Shown here piece after piece: positions 1-9,379 of a stretch of 53,599 nucleotides of DNA. The stretch covers positions 1 through 53,599 of the forward strand of contig JAIXTT010000041.1 of assembly GCA_027483795.1 (NCBI GenBank), in the 5' to 3' direction. The notes under the pieces are model-generated. The model had not been told where the DNA came from, made no database searches, and saw only the letters and a program-made list of their open reading frames with translations. Made by a program: the position numbers and the translations under genes. Origin of the DNA: Hyphomicrobiales bacterium. GTDB lineage: Bacteria > Pseudomonadota > Alphaproteobacteria > Rhizobiales > Beijerinckiaceae. The first letter of the stretch is position 1. Each line of letters begins with the position of its first letter.

Positions 1-1671
1 ATAGATGCCCTGCCCCTTGATGTCGTGCGGATAGCCGACGACGGCCGCTTCCGAGACCTTCGGATGGGCGACGAGGGCGCTCTCGACCTCGGCGGTGCCC
101 ATGCGATGGCCCGACACGTTGATCACGTCGTCGACGCGGCCCGTGATCCAGTAATAGCCGTCGGCGTCGCGGCGGCAGCCGTCGCCCGTGAAGTACTTGT
201 TCGCATAGGTCGCGAAATAGGTCTCCATGAAGCGCTGATGGTCGCCGAAGACCGTGCGCATCTGGCCGGGCCAGGAGTCGGCGATCACGAGATTGCCCTC
301 GCAGGCGCCCTCCAGCACCTTGCCCTCGGCGTCGACCACCTGCGGCTGCACGCCGAAGAAGGGACGGGTCGCCGAGCCCGGCTTCAGCGCGGTCGCGCCC
401 GGCAGCGGGGTGATCAGGATGCCGCCCGTCTCCGTCTGCCACCAGGTGTCCACGATCGGGCAGCGACCGTCGCCGACCACGCGATGATACCACTCCCAGG
501 CTTCCGGATTGATCGGCTCGCCGACCGAACCCAGCAGGCGCAGCGAGGCGCGCGAGGTCCTCTTCACGGGCTCCTCGCCCGCGCCCATCAGCGAGCGGAT
601 CGCCGTCGGGGCGGTGTAGAAGATGTTGACCTTGTGCTTGTCGACGACGTCCCAGAAGCGGGAGATCGACGGATAGGTCGGGATGCCTTCGAACATCAGC
701 GTCGTCGCGCCGTTGGCGAGCGGGCCGTAGACGATGTAGCTGTGGCCCGTCACCCAGCCCACGTCGGCCGTGCACCAATAGATGTCGCCGTCGTGATAGT
801 CGAAGACGTATTGATGCGTCATCGCCGCATAGACGAGATAGCCGCCCGTGGTGTGGACCACGCCCTTGGGCTTGCCCGTCGAGCCCGAGGTGTAGAGCAG
901 GAACAGCGGGTCTTCCGCATTCATCGGCTCGACCGGGCAGTCGGCGGAGACGCCCTTGGCGGCTTCGTCGTAATAGACGTCGCGGCCGGGCTGCATGGTC
1001 ACCGCGCCGCCCGTGCGCTTCACGACCAGCACGGATTTCAGGCAGTCGACCTTGGCGGCGGCGGCGTCGACATTGGCCTTCAGCGGCACCTTGCGGCCGC
1101 CGCGCAGACCTTCGTCCGCCGTGATGACGACGGCGGAACTCGCGTCCTCGATGCGGCTCGCGAGGGAGTCCGGGGAGAACCCGCCGAAGACGATCGAGTG
1201 GATCGCGCCGATGCGCGCGCAGGCGAGCATCGCATAGGCGGCCTCGAGGATCATCGGCAGATAGATCGTGACGCGGTCGCCCTTCTTCACGCCGAGCGAC
1301 TTCAGCACATTGGCGAAGCGGCAGACTTCGGCGTGGAGTTCGCGATAGGTGATCGACTTCGACTCGTTCGGATCGTCGCCTTCCCAGATGATGGCGATCC
1401 GGTCGCCGCGCGTCGCGAGGTGACGGTCGACGCAGTTGTGCGCGACGTTGGTCACGCCGTCCTCGAACCATTTGATCGAGACCGCGCCGGGGGCGTAGCT
1501 GACGTTCTTGACCTTGGTGAAGGGCTTGATCCAATCGATCCGCTTGCCGTGCTCGGCCCAGAAGGCCTCGGGGTTCTTCACCGACGCGGCGTACATGTCC
1601 TTGTACTTGGCGTCGTCGATCCATGCGCGCTTCGCCCATTCGGTCGAAACGGAATAAAGCTTCTCGGACAT
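1..1671 (-). CDS. acs: Acetyl-CoA synthetase, 3' part cut by window edge
   Basis: Converts acetate, ATP and CoA to acetyl-CoA through acetyl-AMP in the cytoplasm. The first 557 residues are present; the family is about 650. The adenylation P-loop [10 protein letters not shown] lies near residue 262, followed by [14 protein letters not shown] near 298, [10 protein letters not shown] near 405 and the hinge region [18 protein letters not shown] near 495. The final roughly 90 residues, which include the PxxRSGK lysine usually controlled by acetylation, lie outside the window. The ATG at 1671 is preceded by GGGGGAG eight bases upstream. Acetate activation fits the ethylmalonyl-CoA pathway genes further along, which allow growth on C2 compounds. 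Confidence 0.96.
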   Translation of the reverse strand, partial: MSEKLYSVSTEWAKRAWIDDAKYKDMYAASVKNPEAFWAEHGKRIDWIKPFTKVKNVSYAPGAVSIKWFEDGVTNVAHNCVDRHLATRGDRIAIIWEGDDPNESKSITYRELHAEVCRFANVLKSLGVKKGDRVTIYLPMILEAAYAMLACARIGAIHSIVFGGFSPDSLASRIEDASSAVVITADEGLRGGRKVPLKANVDAAAAKVDCLKSVLVVKRTGGAVTMQPGRDVYYDEAAKGVSADCPVEPMNAEDPLFLLYTSGSTGKPKGVVHTTGGYLVYAAMTHQYVFDYHDGDIYWCTADVGWVTGHSYIVYGPLANGATTLMFEGIPTYPSISRFWDVVDKHKVNIFYTAPTAIRSLMGAGEEPVKRTSRASLRLLGSVGEPINPEAWEWYHRVVGDGRCPIVDTWWQTETGGILITPLPGATALKPGSATRPFFGVQPQVVDAEGKVLEGACEGNLVIADSWPGQMRTVFGDHQRFMETYFATYANKYFTGDGCRRDADGYYWITGRVDDVINVSGHRMGTAEVESALVAHPKVSEAAVVGYPHDIKGQGIY

Positions 1672-2053
1672 CGAGAATTCTCCCCCTGAAACGCTTCCCC
1701 TGTCGCCTTCGGCGACGTTGCGGGCGGGCTCGTCCGGACCGGCCCGCTGTCCCGCGCATCTTCCACATCGGGCGGGTCGGCGGCAAGGCGACGGTCGTCG
1801 CACTTTGGTCGCGGGCAAACGTCCGCCCGCGTCCCTCGTCCCGGACGTCGTCGGCGCGGGCCGGGACGGCGTTCATTCGGGATGAGGGGCGGTACCGAAA
1901 AAGGTCGGCGCTGCGCCCGCGGGCGGAACTCCCGTTCGCCCGACGATGCGGCACGCGGCATGCCGCGCGGTCCTCGTTCCGCCCGCCATGAGCATCGGAT
2001 CGGGCTCGCGACGCGGTTCTTCGGACGTTTTCGGACCGTTTCGGAGGGAGATG
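1672..2053. other. Intergenic stretch between acs and tRNA-Thr
   Basis: This 382-base gap should hold the acs promoter and 5' leader. I find no convincing gene: the short frames in it overlap the tRNA or lack a ribosome binding site. Next to the tRNA 3' end, around 2020-2049, a TTCGGA-containing unit recurs three times with a 10-base period. I cannot assign a function to it. Confidence 0.5.
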
Positions 2054-2129
2054 TGGTGCCGCAAGAGGGATTCGAACCCCCGACCCCCTCATTACGAATG
2101 AGGTGCTCTACCAGCTGAGCTATTGCGGC
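2054..2129 (-). tRNA. tRNA-Thr (anticodon CGT)
   Basis: A 76-base cloverleaf with encoded CCA. The acceptor arms GCCGCAA and TTGCGGC pair perfectly, the D-arm contains AGCTGGTAGAGC, and the T-loop contains GGTTCGAATCC. The anticodon stem CCTCA/TGAGG encloses the loop TTCGTAA, which gives anticodon CGT and reads ACG threonine codons. It lies 58 bases downstream of hemY on the same strand and has its own candidate promoter in that gap. Confidence 0.97.
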
Positions 2130-2152
2130 GACGCTGCGACGCGCGCGGCGTC

Positions 2153-2181
2153 CGTATAACCTCGTCTCCCCGGCGGCGCAA
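2153..2181 (-). promoter_or_regulatory. Candidate promoter for tRNA-Thr
   Basis: On the minus strand TTGCGC (2181-2176) is followed after exactly 17 bases by TATACG (2158-2153). Transcription would begin about 16 bases before the mature tRNA 5' end. The match to the housekeeping consensus is partial, so this is an inference from position and spacing. Confidence 0.4.
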
Positions 2182-2187
2182 GCCGCG

Positions 2188-3798
2188 TCAGACCGGAACG
2201 CGCCCGCCGCGCGGCGCGACGTCGGCGGCCGCATCGGTCGCGCCGTCGGGGCCCGGATCGTCCGGCGCGGCCGGAAGCGGGAAGACCACTTCGCTCGGCG
2301 GAACGGGACGCCGCCCCGAAACGCGTTCGCCGTCCCCCGCGCCGGCGGAGGCCGCCTTGCGCGGCGGCGGCGCCGGATCGCCCTCCGCAGGGGCCTGCAC
2401 GGGCGGGGCCGCCGGGACCGCGGCGGCGGCGACCGCAGGGACGGGCGGCGAAGCCTCTTCCCGCGTCGCGGGAAGCGTCGCCGAGACGTCGGGAGAAAGA
2501 TCATAGGCCCCGGGACCGGTCAGGGTCTCCACCGGGCGCATCCAGCGGAAGGCGTCGAGACGCCCCGTGACGGGCGAGACGGGCGCCCAGCTCTCCGAGG
2601 CGAGGCCGTCGGCCACCCAGGCGTGATCGCGCGCGGCACGCGAGGCGCGGGCGAGCCATTCGCGGACGAGGCCCGTATCGCCGTGCTCGATCTCTTCCAT
2701 CTTGGCCATCAGCAGGCACAGGCGCACCGTCGGCCGCTCGACCAGCAGCGGCTGAACCGCCGAACGGACGCGCTCGAAATCGCGCGCGTCGAGCGCGGCG
2801 ACCGCCGCCGCGAAGCGGCCTTCGGAATGGTCGGGCCGGATCAGCAGAAGACGCTCCGCCCGCGCGAGCCGGTCGCGCGCGGCGTCGCCGTGGCGCAGAT
2901 GGATGTAGAGATCCGCGAGATCGGGATGCGGCGCCTCGCGCCAAGCGGCTTCGAGAAGCTTCGACGCCTTGCGCAGATCGCCCCGTGCGACGAGCAGGCG
3001 GCCCGCGATCACCGCCGCGGGAACCAGATCGGGGGCCAGCCGGAGCGCTTCGCGGGCTTCCGCCAGCGCGGTTTCGGGCGCAGTGCCCTCGGCCGCGGCG
3101 GCGTCGGCCGTCAGGAGCACGGCCCGGCGGCGGCGCAGCGCCTCCTTGTCGAGCCCCGCCGCGCTGCGGTCGAGCGCGGACAGCGCGTCCTTCCAGCGGT
3201 TTTCGGCGCAGAGCCTTTCGAGCACCGCCTCGCCCGCCCAGGCCGCCGAAGGCGCGAGGCGGACGGCCTCCTCGGCATGGCGTTGCGCCGCGGCCTCGTC
3301 GCCGCGCCGCCGCGCCTCCATGAAGAGGCCGCGCAGTCCGAGCAGCCGCGTGTCAGGCGCATCCAGCATCGCGCGGAACGCGCCTTCGGCCGCCCCGCGA
3401 TCGCCCGCCATCTGGGCGGATTGCGCCTGCAGCAGAAGAGCGAGCGGATCGGAGCCGAGACGCCGCCGCGCCTCGTCCGCGGCGCGGCGGGCGAGCTTCG
3501 CGTCGCCCGAGCCGACGGCCACCATGCCCCGGGTGACGGCTTCGAGCCCCTTCGCCCGATTGCGGTTGCGGCCGAAGGACCCGATGGCCGAAGGAATCCG
3601 CAGGAGGAAGCCCACGATCCGCAGAAGCAGATCGAGCGCCAGCACGAGGCCGATCAGGGCCGCCGCCGCCGCCGCGAGGCCCGTTTCGATCCGATAGGGG
3701 CCGACCGTGAGGACCAGACCGCCGGGTCGATCCGCGAGCCAGGCGAAGGCCGCCGCGACCGCGGCGAGAAGGATCAGATGAAGGACGACGCGGATCAT
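2188..3798 (-). CDS. hemY: HemY-type membrane TPR protein
   Basis: A 536-residue protein of the HemY family: an inner-membrane protein genetically tied to late haem synthesis, whose biochemical role is not settled. Two hydrophobic helices (about residues 4-22 and 38-62) are followed by an Ala/Arg-rich helical repeat region of TPR type to about residue 400. The C-terminal 100 residues are rich in Pro and Ala and probably disordered. The ATG overlaps the stop of the upstream Mic60-like gene by four bases (ATGA), so translation is probably coupled. This is not the Bacillus HemY, which is a protoporphyrinogen oxidase. Confidence 0.9.
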   Translation of the reverse strand: MIRVVLHLILLAAVAAAFAWLADRPGGLVLTVGPYRIETGLAAAAAALIGLVLALDLLLRIVGFLLRIPSAIGSFGRNRNRAKGLEAVTRGMVAVGSGDAKLARRAADEARRRLGSDPLALLLQAQSAQMAGDRGAAEGAFRAMLDAPDTRLLGLRGLFMEARRRGDEAAAQRHAEEAVRLAPSAAWAGEAVLERLCAENRWKDALSALDRSAAGLDKEALRRRRAVLLTADAAAAEGTAPETALAEAREALRLAPDLVPAAVIAGRLLVARGDLRKASKLLEAAWREAPHPDLADLYIHLRHGDAARDRLARAERLLLIRPDHSEGRFAAAVAALDARDFERVRSAVQPLLVERPTVRLCLLMAKMEEIEHGDTGLVREWLARASRAARDHAWVADGLASESWAPVSPVTGRLDAFRWMRPVETLTGPGAYDLSPDVSATLPATREEASPPVPAVAAAAVPAAPPVQAPAEGDPAPPPRKAASAGAGDGERVSGRRPVPPSEVVFPLPAAPDDPGPDGATDAAADVAPRGGRVPV

Positions 3799-4925
3799 CG
3801 GCGGGCTCCCGCATTGCGGGCCGCGAGCGCCACCCGGTCGACCAGCGCGGCGACGAGCGCATCCGCACCCGTCACGGCCGCGGCCCGGGCCGCGACGGCC
3901 CGTCCGAAATCGCGCGAGACCTCCTTCGCCGCGGGCGGCAGAGCGTTCCAGAGGCGCTGGGCCTCGACCGGATCGTCGTTGCGCAGCGCGGTCCGGATCG
4001 CGTCCGGCGGATCGCCCGCGTCCTTCGCGACGGGTTCGTCGATGCGGCGGATCTTCACCGCGCTCGACAGCGCGGCGGTCAGGCGATCGCCGATCCCCGC
4101 ATGCGCGCCCTCCGAGCGGATGATCTCCGGCAAGACCCGTTCGAAGTCGGAGGCGAGGCGGGCCGGCGCGGGCGGCGCCTCCCGCGCGAAATCGCGGATG
4201 CGGGACATGAGGGCGCCGTCGACGCCCAAGGCCTCCAACGAAGCCAGTTCGGCGGGGACCGTGAGCCCGCCGCGCAGCTTCTCCCGGACGATGAGCGCGA
4301 CGGAGAGCTGGGCCGCTTCCGTTCCGATCGTGGTCGGCCTTTCGGAGGCGAGGCGCTCGACCCGATCGAGCCTTTCGCGGCCCGCGCCGATCGCCTGATC
4401 CAGCCGGCCGATGCGCTCGACGAGCGGACCGAGATCGACTTCGACGCTCGGCGGCGCGGGCCGGTCGGCCTCCTGACGCGGCGTCTCCGGCCGCGCCTCG
4501 AGCGCGGCGATGCGGCGTTCCGCGGTTTCGAGGGCGCGCCGCGATGCATTGTGTCCGACCGCATTCTCCACGGCCGCGACGCGATCGGTGATTTCGCCGA
4601 GCGGCGCGAGCCAGACGACGGCCGCGGCCAGAAGCACCGCCCCGGTGACGCCGCCGAGAAGTCCGGCGACGAGCAGGCTCGCCGCCGAGCGCGGCGTCGG
4701 CTCGTCGCGGGAGGTCGGCAGGGTCTCCTCCGCCGCCGCGGCGGCTTCGAACTGGGCTTCGAACGCGTCCTGCGGGGTCCGGGGAGCGGGGTTCTCTTCG
4801 CGGGGCCGATCGGTTTCGACGGGGGCGTCGTCCGGGCGCGGGGCGCGGTCCTCGAGGCCCGCCGCCGGCGGGTCGGACGCTGCGGCGGAGGCTCCGGCGG
4901 GTTCGGTCCTGTCCTTCTTCGCCAT
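3795..4925 (-). CDS. Mitofilin/Mic60-like membrane protein
   Basis: A 376-residue protein with an acidic, Pro-rich N-terminal region (1-80), one transmembrane helix at about 82-108, a segment likely to form coiled coil to about 190, and a helical C-terminal domain. This layout matches the alphaproteobacterial Mic60 family (COG4223), relatives of the mitochondrial cristae protein that bend inner membrane. The position between hemD and hemY is the conserved location of the family. The ATG at 4925 was chosen over a longer frame because the protein then begins MAKKDRTEP, with GGGGACGACC just upstream. The function here is inferred from the family and position. Confidence 0.87.
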   Translation of the reverse strand: MAKKDRTEPAGASAAASDPPAAGLEDRAPRPDDAPVETDRPREENPAPRTPQDAFEAQFEAAAAAEETLPTSRDEPTPRSAASLLVAGLLGGVTGAVLLAAAVVWLAPLGEITDRVAAVENAVGHNASRRALETAERRIAALEARPETPRQEADRPAPPSVEVDLGPLVERIGRLDQAIGAGRERLDRVERLASERPTTIGTEAAQLSVALIVREKLRGGLTVPAELASLEALGVDGALMSRIRDFAREAPPAPARLASDFERVLPEIIRSEGAHAGIGDRLTAALSSAVKIRRIDEPVAKDAGDPPDAIRTALRNDDPVEAQRLWNALPPAAKEVSRDFGRAVAARAAAVTGADALVAALVDRVALAARNAGARR

Positions 4926-4968
4926 GGTCGTCCCCCGTCCGTCCCGTCCTCGAAAACGTTCTATACCC

Positions 4969-5703
4969 TCACCCCGAGCCGGACCACCCCGATCCGCGCG
5001 CGGAAGGCAGCAGATCCGGCATCGCATCCGGCACCGGCCGGGGCGAGACCTCCACTCGGCTGCAGCCCGCCCGCCGGAGGGGGTCCGCCGCATCCTCCGA
5101 AACGACGACGTGCAGCGCCCTTCGGACGCTTTCCGTCATCCCTGCGGAGCCCGCCAGCGCGAGCAGCGCCTCCGCCGCGCCGCGCGAGGCATGGAGGATC
5201 GCGACGTCCCCCGGCTCCTCCAGAACCGTTGCCGCGGCCTGCGGAAGCGCCGCGGGGGTTTCGGCGACATAGACCTCTAGGACGTCGAGGGTGAAGAAGC
5301 GGTCAAGAGCGGTTTCGAGCTGCGGTTTGCGCGGACGGCCCGCCGCATAGAAAAGACGCGAGCCCGGCGGCAGTTCCGCCCGGATCCTGTCGGCGAGGCG
5401 TTCCGCGGTTCCCCCGCCCTCGCGGACGTCGCGGAATCCCGCCGCCGAAGCCGCGGCCGCGGTGGCCGTGCCGACCGCATAGAACGGCATGCCGACGAGA
5501 TCGGCGACCGCATCGCTCCCCACGAGGGCGGCCACGGCGTTGCGGCTCGTGGCGATCACGGCGTCGAAGGCGCGGGGGGGCGTCGAGGCTCCGGTCGGCC
5601 GGATCATCGACAGGGGCGCGATCACGGGCTCGTGCCCCCGCTCCGCGACGAGCGCCGCGGTCCGGGAGGCGTCGGGTTCGGGCCGCGTGATGAGGACCCG
5701 CAT
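4969..5703 (-). CDS. hemD: Uroporphyrinogen-III synthase
   Basis: A 244-residue protein that cyclises hydroxymethylbilane to uroporphyrinogen III in the cytoplasm. It begins MRVLITRPEPDA, the typical N-terminus of the family, and has the low overall conservation usual for HemD. The ATG at 5703 lies seven bases after the hemC stop, so hemC-hemD is one transcription unit, probably continuing into the Mic60-like gene and hemY. A longer frame upstream overlaps hemC and is not supported. Confidence 0.93.
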   Translation of the reverse strand: MRVLITRPEPDASRTAALVAERGHEPVIAPLSMIRPTGASTPPRAFDAVIATSRNAVAALVGSDAVADLVGMPFYAVGTATAAAASAAGFRDVREGGGTAERLADRIRAELPPGSRLFYAAGRPRKPQLETALDRFFTLDVLEVYVAETPAALPQAAATVLEEPGDVAILHASRGAAEALLALAGSAGMTESVRRALHVVVSEDAADPLRRAGCSRVEVSPRPVPDAMPDLLPSARGSGWSGSG

Positions 5704-5710
5704 GCGGGGA

Positions 5711-6631
5711 TCACGCGTGGGCGAGAATGTCCGCGGGGGCGCGGGCGAGGACGGCGTGCCCCGCCTCCGCGCCGAGCGCGGCGGCTTCCGCATGGCCGCC
5801 CGTGCGGAATTCCTCGTAGAACTCGCTGCCGTCGACCCGCAGGATCATGCCGCGGAAGTGCAATCCCCCGGCCGAGACCGTCGCATGGCCCGCGATGGGC
5901 GTGCGGCAGGAGCCGTCGAGAACACGCAGAAAGGCGCGCTCCGCTTCGAGCGCGACGCGCGTCGGCTCGTCCGCGATCCGCCGCACGGCCTCGAGCGCGC
6001 GGACGTCGTCGGCGCGCGTCGTGATCGCGATCGCGCCTTGGCCGACGGCCGGCGGGAAATCCTCCGCCGAAAGGATCGCGGTGGCGCGGTCGGCATAGCC
6101 GAGCCGCTTCAGGCCCGCGAGCGCGAGCAGCGTCGCGTCGACCTCGCCCTCGGCGACCTTGCGCAGCCGCGTCTCGACATTGCCGCGCAGCAGAACCGTC
6201 TTCAGATCGGGGCGGAGCCGCTTGAGCAGCGCCTGACGGCGAAGGCTCGCGGTGCCGACGACCGCGCCCTGCGGCAGTTCGGCGAGACCGCCGCCGTTCC
6301 GGCAGATCAAGGCGTCGCGGACGTCCTCGCGTTCCAGATAGCCCGCGATCACCAGGCCGTCCGGCAGCACGGTCGGCATGTCCTTGGCGGAATGGACCGC
6401 GATCTCGGCGCGGCCGGAGAGCTGCGCCTCGTCGATCTCCTTCGTGAACAGGCCCTTGCCGCCCGCCTGCGAAAGGGCACGGTCCTGAATCATGTCGCCG
6501 GAGGTCTTGATGACCGCCAGCTCGACCGCATCCCCGGAAAGACCGAGCGCCGCCATGAGACGTGCGCGGACGGTGTTCGCCTGCCAGAGCGCGAGGGGGC
6601 TGCCCCGCGTTCCGATCGTGAATTCAGTCAT
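5711..6631 (-). CDS. hemC: Hydroxymethylbilane synthase (porphobilinogen deaminase)
   Basis: A 306-residue enzyme joining four porphobilinogen molecules into hydroxymethylbilane. Visible signatures are IGTRGSPLALWQA at the N-terminus, catalytic Asp84 in HSAKDMP, the arginine-rich GTASLRRQA region near 126-134, and Cys242 in LDGSCRTPI, which carries the dipyrromethane cofactor. The ATG at 6631 was chosen because MTEFTIGTRGSP is the normal start; the frame extends further but without similarity. It is transcribed divergently from tsaD across a 91-base gap. Confidence 0.97.
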   Translation of the reverse strand: MTEFTIGTRGSPLALWQANTVRARLMAALGLSGDAVELAVIKTSGDMIQDRALSQAGGKGLFTKEIDEAQLSGRAEIAVHSAKDMPTVLPDGLVIAGYLEREDVRDALICRNGGGLAELPQGAVVGTASLRRQALLKRLRPDLKTVLLRGNVETRLRKVAEGEVDATLLALAGLKRLGYADRATAILSAEDFPPAVGQGAIAITTRADDVRALEAVRRIADEPTRVALEAERAFLRVLDGSCRTPIAGHATVSAGGLHFRGMILRVDGSEFYEEFRTGGHAEAAALGAEAGHAVLARAPADILAHA

Positions 6632-6722
6632 GATTCCCCCGTTTGCCTCCCCGCGCGGGCGCACTATAGGGTGACCGTCCCGCCCCCGATAGAGGGGCCG
6701 AATCGTAGGAAAGACGGAGCGG

Positions 6723-7766
6723 ATGCGCGTTCTCGGCATCGAGACCACCTGCGACGAGACCGCCGCCGCCGTCGTGCTGCGCGAGCCGGACGGTCGCGGG
6801 CGGATCCTGTCGAACGAGATCCTGAGCCAGATCGCCGACCACGCGCCCTATGGCGGCGTCGTGCCGGAAATCGCGGCGCGGGCGCATGTCACGGCGCTCG
6901 ATCGGCTGATCGCCGAAGCGCTGCGCAAGGCGGATTGCCGGCTGAAGGACCTCGACGGCATCGCGGCCGCCGCCGGTCCCGGCCTCATCGGCGGGGTCAT
7001 CGTCGGCCTCACCGCGGGCAAGGCTCTCGCGCTCGTCGGCAAGAAGCCCTTCATGGCGATCAACCATCTCGAGGCGCATGCGCTGACGGCGCGGCTCACC
7101 GACGCGATCGATTTTCCCTATCTGCTGCTTCTGGCCTCCGGCGGGCATACGCAATTCGTGGCGGTGCGCGACGTCGGCGATTACGTCCGCCTCGGCACGA
7201 CGATCGACGACGCGATCGGCGAGGCCTTCGACAAGACCGCCAAGATGCTGGGCCTGCCCTATCCGGGCGGGCCGAACGTGGAGCGCGAAGCGTCGCGCGG
7301 CGATCCCGAGCGTTTCGCCCTGCCGCGGCCGATGCTGGGACGCCCCGGCGCGGATTTCTCGCTGTCGGGCCTCAAGACCGCCGTCAGGCTCGAAGCCGAA
7401 CGCGTCGCGCCCTTGACCCTGACCGACGTCGCCGATCTCTGCGCCTCCTTTCAGGCGGCGGTGGTCGACGTCGTGGTCGACCGGACGCAGGCGGCGCTGC
7501 GCATGCATCGCGAATCCTTCGGATCGCCCGCCGCGCTCGTGATCGCGGGCGGGGTCGCCGCCAACGCCTCGATCCGTCGGGCCCTACAGCGCCTCGCCAA
7601 TCAGGCGGGGCTCACGCTCTGCGCGCCGCCGCCCGCGCTGTGCACGGACAACGGCGCGATGATCGCCTGGGCGGGGGCGGAGCGGCTGCGTCGCGGCCTC
7701 GTCGACGATCTCGCCTTCGCGCCCAAGGCCCGCTGGGCGCTCGAACCGCGCGCGGGGACGACATGA
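6723..7766 (+). CDS. tsaD: tRNA threonylcarbamoyl transferase subunit TsaD
   Basis: A 347-residue catalytic subunit of the complex that places threonylcarbamoyl on A37 of tRNAs reading ANN codons. The ASKHA fold begins [13 protein letters not shown]. The metal-binding HxxxH is His115 and His119 in NHLEAHA, and TDNGAM near residue 309 carries the conserved Asp. The length is normal for the family. Its stop overlaps the gpsA start (ATGA), giving a tight operon. The product modification is also the substrate of MtaB, encoded elsewhere in this window. Confidence 0.97.
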   Translation: MRVLGIETTCDETAAAVVLREPDGRGRILSNEILSQIADHAPYGGVVPEIAARAHVTALDRLIAEALRKADCRLKDLDGIAAAAGPGLIGGVIVGLTAGKALALVGKKPFMAINHLEAHALTARLTDAIDFPYLLLLASGGHTQFVAVRDVGDYVRLGTTIDDAIGEAFDKTAKMLGLPYPGGPNVEREASRGDPERFALPRPMLGRPGADFSLSGLKTAVRLEAERVAPLTLTDVADLCASFQAAVVDVVVDRTQAALRMHRESFGSPAALVIAGGVAANASIRRALQRLANQAGLTLCAPPPALCTDNGAMIAWAGAERLRRGLVDDLAFAPKARWALEPRAGTT

Positions 7767-8758
7767 TCCCGTCTTCGATCGCCGTCGTCGGCGCGGGCGC
7801 CTGGGGCACCGCGCTCGCCAATACCGCGGCCCGGGCGGGAACGCGCGTCGCGCTGTGGGGGCGCGATCCCGACCATGTCGCCGCCATGATCCGCGACCGC
7901 GAAAACGTCGCGCGGCTGCCGGGCGTCCCGCTTCTCGAAGGCGTGCGGCCGGAGGCTTCGCTGGCCGCAGCCGTGCGCGACGTGCGGGCCGTGTTGCTCG
8001 TCGTGCCGGCGCAGACGCTGCGCAGCGTGGCACAGGCGCTTTCGCTCGTGATGAAGAAGGGCGTTCCCGTCATCGTCTGCGCCAAGGGCATCGATCGCGT
8101 CACGGGCGAGTTCATGTCCGAGATCGTGGCCGACGCGATCCCGGGCGCGATGCCCGCGGTGCTGTCGGGCCCGAGCTTCGCCGACGACGTCGCGCGCGGG
8201 CTTCCGACCGCCGTGGTGCTCGCCGCGCCGGACGCCGTGGTGGCGCGCGCTCTGGCGGCGGGCCTCTCCTCGGGCAGTTTCCGGGTCTATCACTCCGACG
8301 ACGTGCGCGGCGTCGAGATCGGCGGGGCGGCCAAGAACGTGCTCGCCGTCGCGGCGGGCGTCGTGGAAGGGCGCGGATTGGGCGAGAGCGCGCGGGCGGC
8401 GCTGACGGCGCGCGGCTTCGCCGAACTCTCCCGTTTCGCCAAGGCCTATGGCGGGCGGCCCGAAACGCTGATGGGGCTTTCCGGCCTCGGCGATCTGGTC
8501 CTGACCTGCGGCTCGGCGCGCTCCCGGAATTTCGCCTTCGGCGTCGATCTCGGCCGCGGCCTGCCGCTGCACGAAGCGGGCGGCGGGAAACTCGCCGAAG
8601 GCGTGCATACGGCGCGCATCCTCGTCGCGATGGCGCGGGCGCGCGGTGTCGAGATGCCGATCGCCGCCGCGGTCGACGCGGTGCTGTCGGGTGCGCTGTC
8701 CATCGGCGAGGCGGTCGAGACGCTGATGTCGCGTCCCTTGAAGGAGGAGCAGGCATGA
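7763..8758 (+). CDS. gpsA: Glycerol-3-phosphate dehydrogenase [NAD(P)+]
   Basis: A 331-residue soluble enzyme reducing dihydroxyacetone phosphate to sn-glycerol 3-phosphate for phospholipid synthesis. The Rossmann motif [11 protein letters not shown] is at the N-terminus, [12 protein letters not shown] follows in the middle, and [13 protein letters not shown] carries the catalytic Lys. Its ATG overlaps the tsaD stop, and its stop overlaps the next ATG, so it is embedded in a translationally coupled run. A tsaD-gpsA pairing is common in alphaproteobacteria. Confidence 0.97.
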   Translation: MIPSSIAVVGAGAWGTALANTAARAGTRVALWGRDPDHVAAMIRDRENVARLPGVPLLEGVRPEASLAAAVRDVRAVLLVVPAQTLRSVAQALSLVMKKGVPVIVCAKGIDRVTGEFMSEIVADAIPGAMPAVLSGPSFADDVARGLPTAVVLAAPDAVVARALAAGLSSGSFRVYHSDDVRGVEIGGAAKNVLAVAAGVVEGRGLGESARAALTARGFAELSRFAKAYGGRPETLMGLSGLGDLVLTCGSARSRNFAFGVDLGRGLPLHEAGGGKLAEGVHTARILVAMARARGVEMPIAAAVDAVLSGALSIGEAVETLMSRPLKEEQA

Positions 8759-9372
8759 GGACGGCATGCGCGGCCGCGGCAGCGGCCCTGTCGCTTCTTC
8801 TCGCGCAGGGCGCGGGAGCGGCGACGGAAGAGGATCTGAAGCGTTGCCGGCGGATCGATTCGGGGCTCGAGCGGCTCGCCTGCTACGACGCGCTGGCGCC
8901 CCGCGCCGCACCCGCCTCCTCCGAACGCTCCGTCGCGCATTGGCGGGTGACGACGGACGTTTCGCGCTTCGACGATTCGAGGAGCGTGCATCTCGAGACC
9001 ACGGCGCGCGAACGGATTTCCGGCTGGCCGTCGCAGATGCATGTGCCGACGCTTCACCTGCGCTGTCAGGAGAAGAGGACCGCCGTCTACATCGTCTTCG
9101 GCATGAGCCCCGCCGTCGAATACGGCCATATGGGCGCGACGCTGGAGGTCCGGCTCGACCGGGAGCCCGTCCGCTCGGTGCGCACGTCGAAATCGACCGA
9201 CGGCGAGGCGCTGTTCTTCCCCGATCCCGTCGCGACCGCGAAGTCGATGTTCGGCAAGCGCGAGCTTCTGGTGCGGTTCACGCCGTTCAATTCGAACCCG
9301 CAGGAGACCTCCTTCTCCATCGCGGATCTTGAAACCGCGGCGGCCCCGCTGCGCGAAACCTGCGGATGGTGA
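8755..9372 (+). CDS. Secreted VasI/TagO-like protein
   Basis: A 205-residue exported protein. A signal peptide (about 1-22, ending AGAAT) is followed by DLKRCRRIDSGLERLACYDALA with Cys31 and Cys43, the hallmark N-terminal segment of the VasI family named after a type VI secretion accessory protein. The remaining residues form a beta-rich domain with another Cys near the middle and one at the end. No type VI secretion genes are nearby, so a role in that system is unsupported; many such proteins are solitary. It overlaps gpsA by four bases and lies seven bases before the EVE gene. Confidence 0.72.
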   Translation: MRTACAAAAAALSLLLAQGAGAATEEDLKRCRRIDSGLERLACYDALAPRAAPASSERSVAHWRVTTDVSRFDDSRSVHLETTARERISGWPSQMHVPTLHLRCQEKRTAVYIVFGMSPAVEYGHMGATLEVRLDREPVRSVRTSKSTDGEALFFPDPVATAKSMFGKRELLVRFTPFNSNPQETSFSIADLETAAAPLRETCGW

Positions 9373-9379
9373 GAAGGGC

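Noticed and set aside
25..1689. 554-codon open frame on the plus strand over acs
   Set aside because: It is antisense to a clearly recognisable acetyl-CoA synthetase; long antisense frames are expected in DNA this GC-rich.
1873..2064. Small 63-codon minus-strand gene upstream of acs
   Set aside because: It overlaps the tRNA, lacks a ribosome binding site and has the Arg/Pro/Ala composition of a chance frame.
5489..8758. A 1089-codon plus-strand frame running into gpsA
   Set aside because: Only its last 331 codons are GpsA; the rest is antisense to hemC/hemD and out of frame over tsaD. GpsA starts at 7763.
8755..9372. Part of a type VI secretion system
   Set aside because: Only a VasI-like domain is present; no sheath, VgrG, Hcp or membrane-complex genes are in the window.
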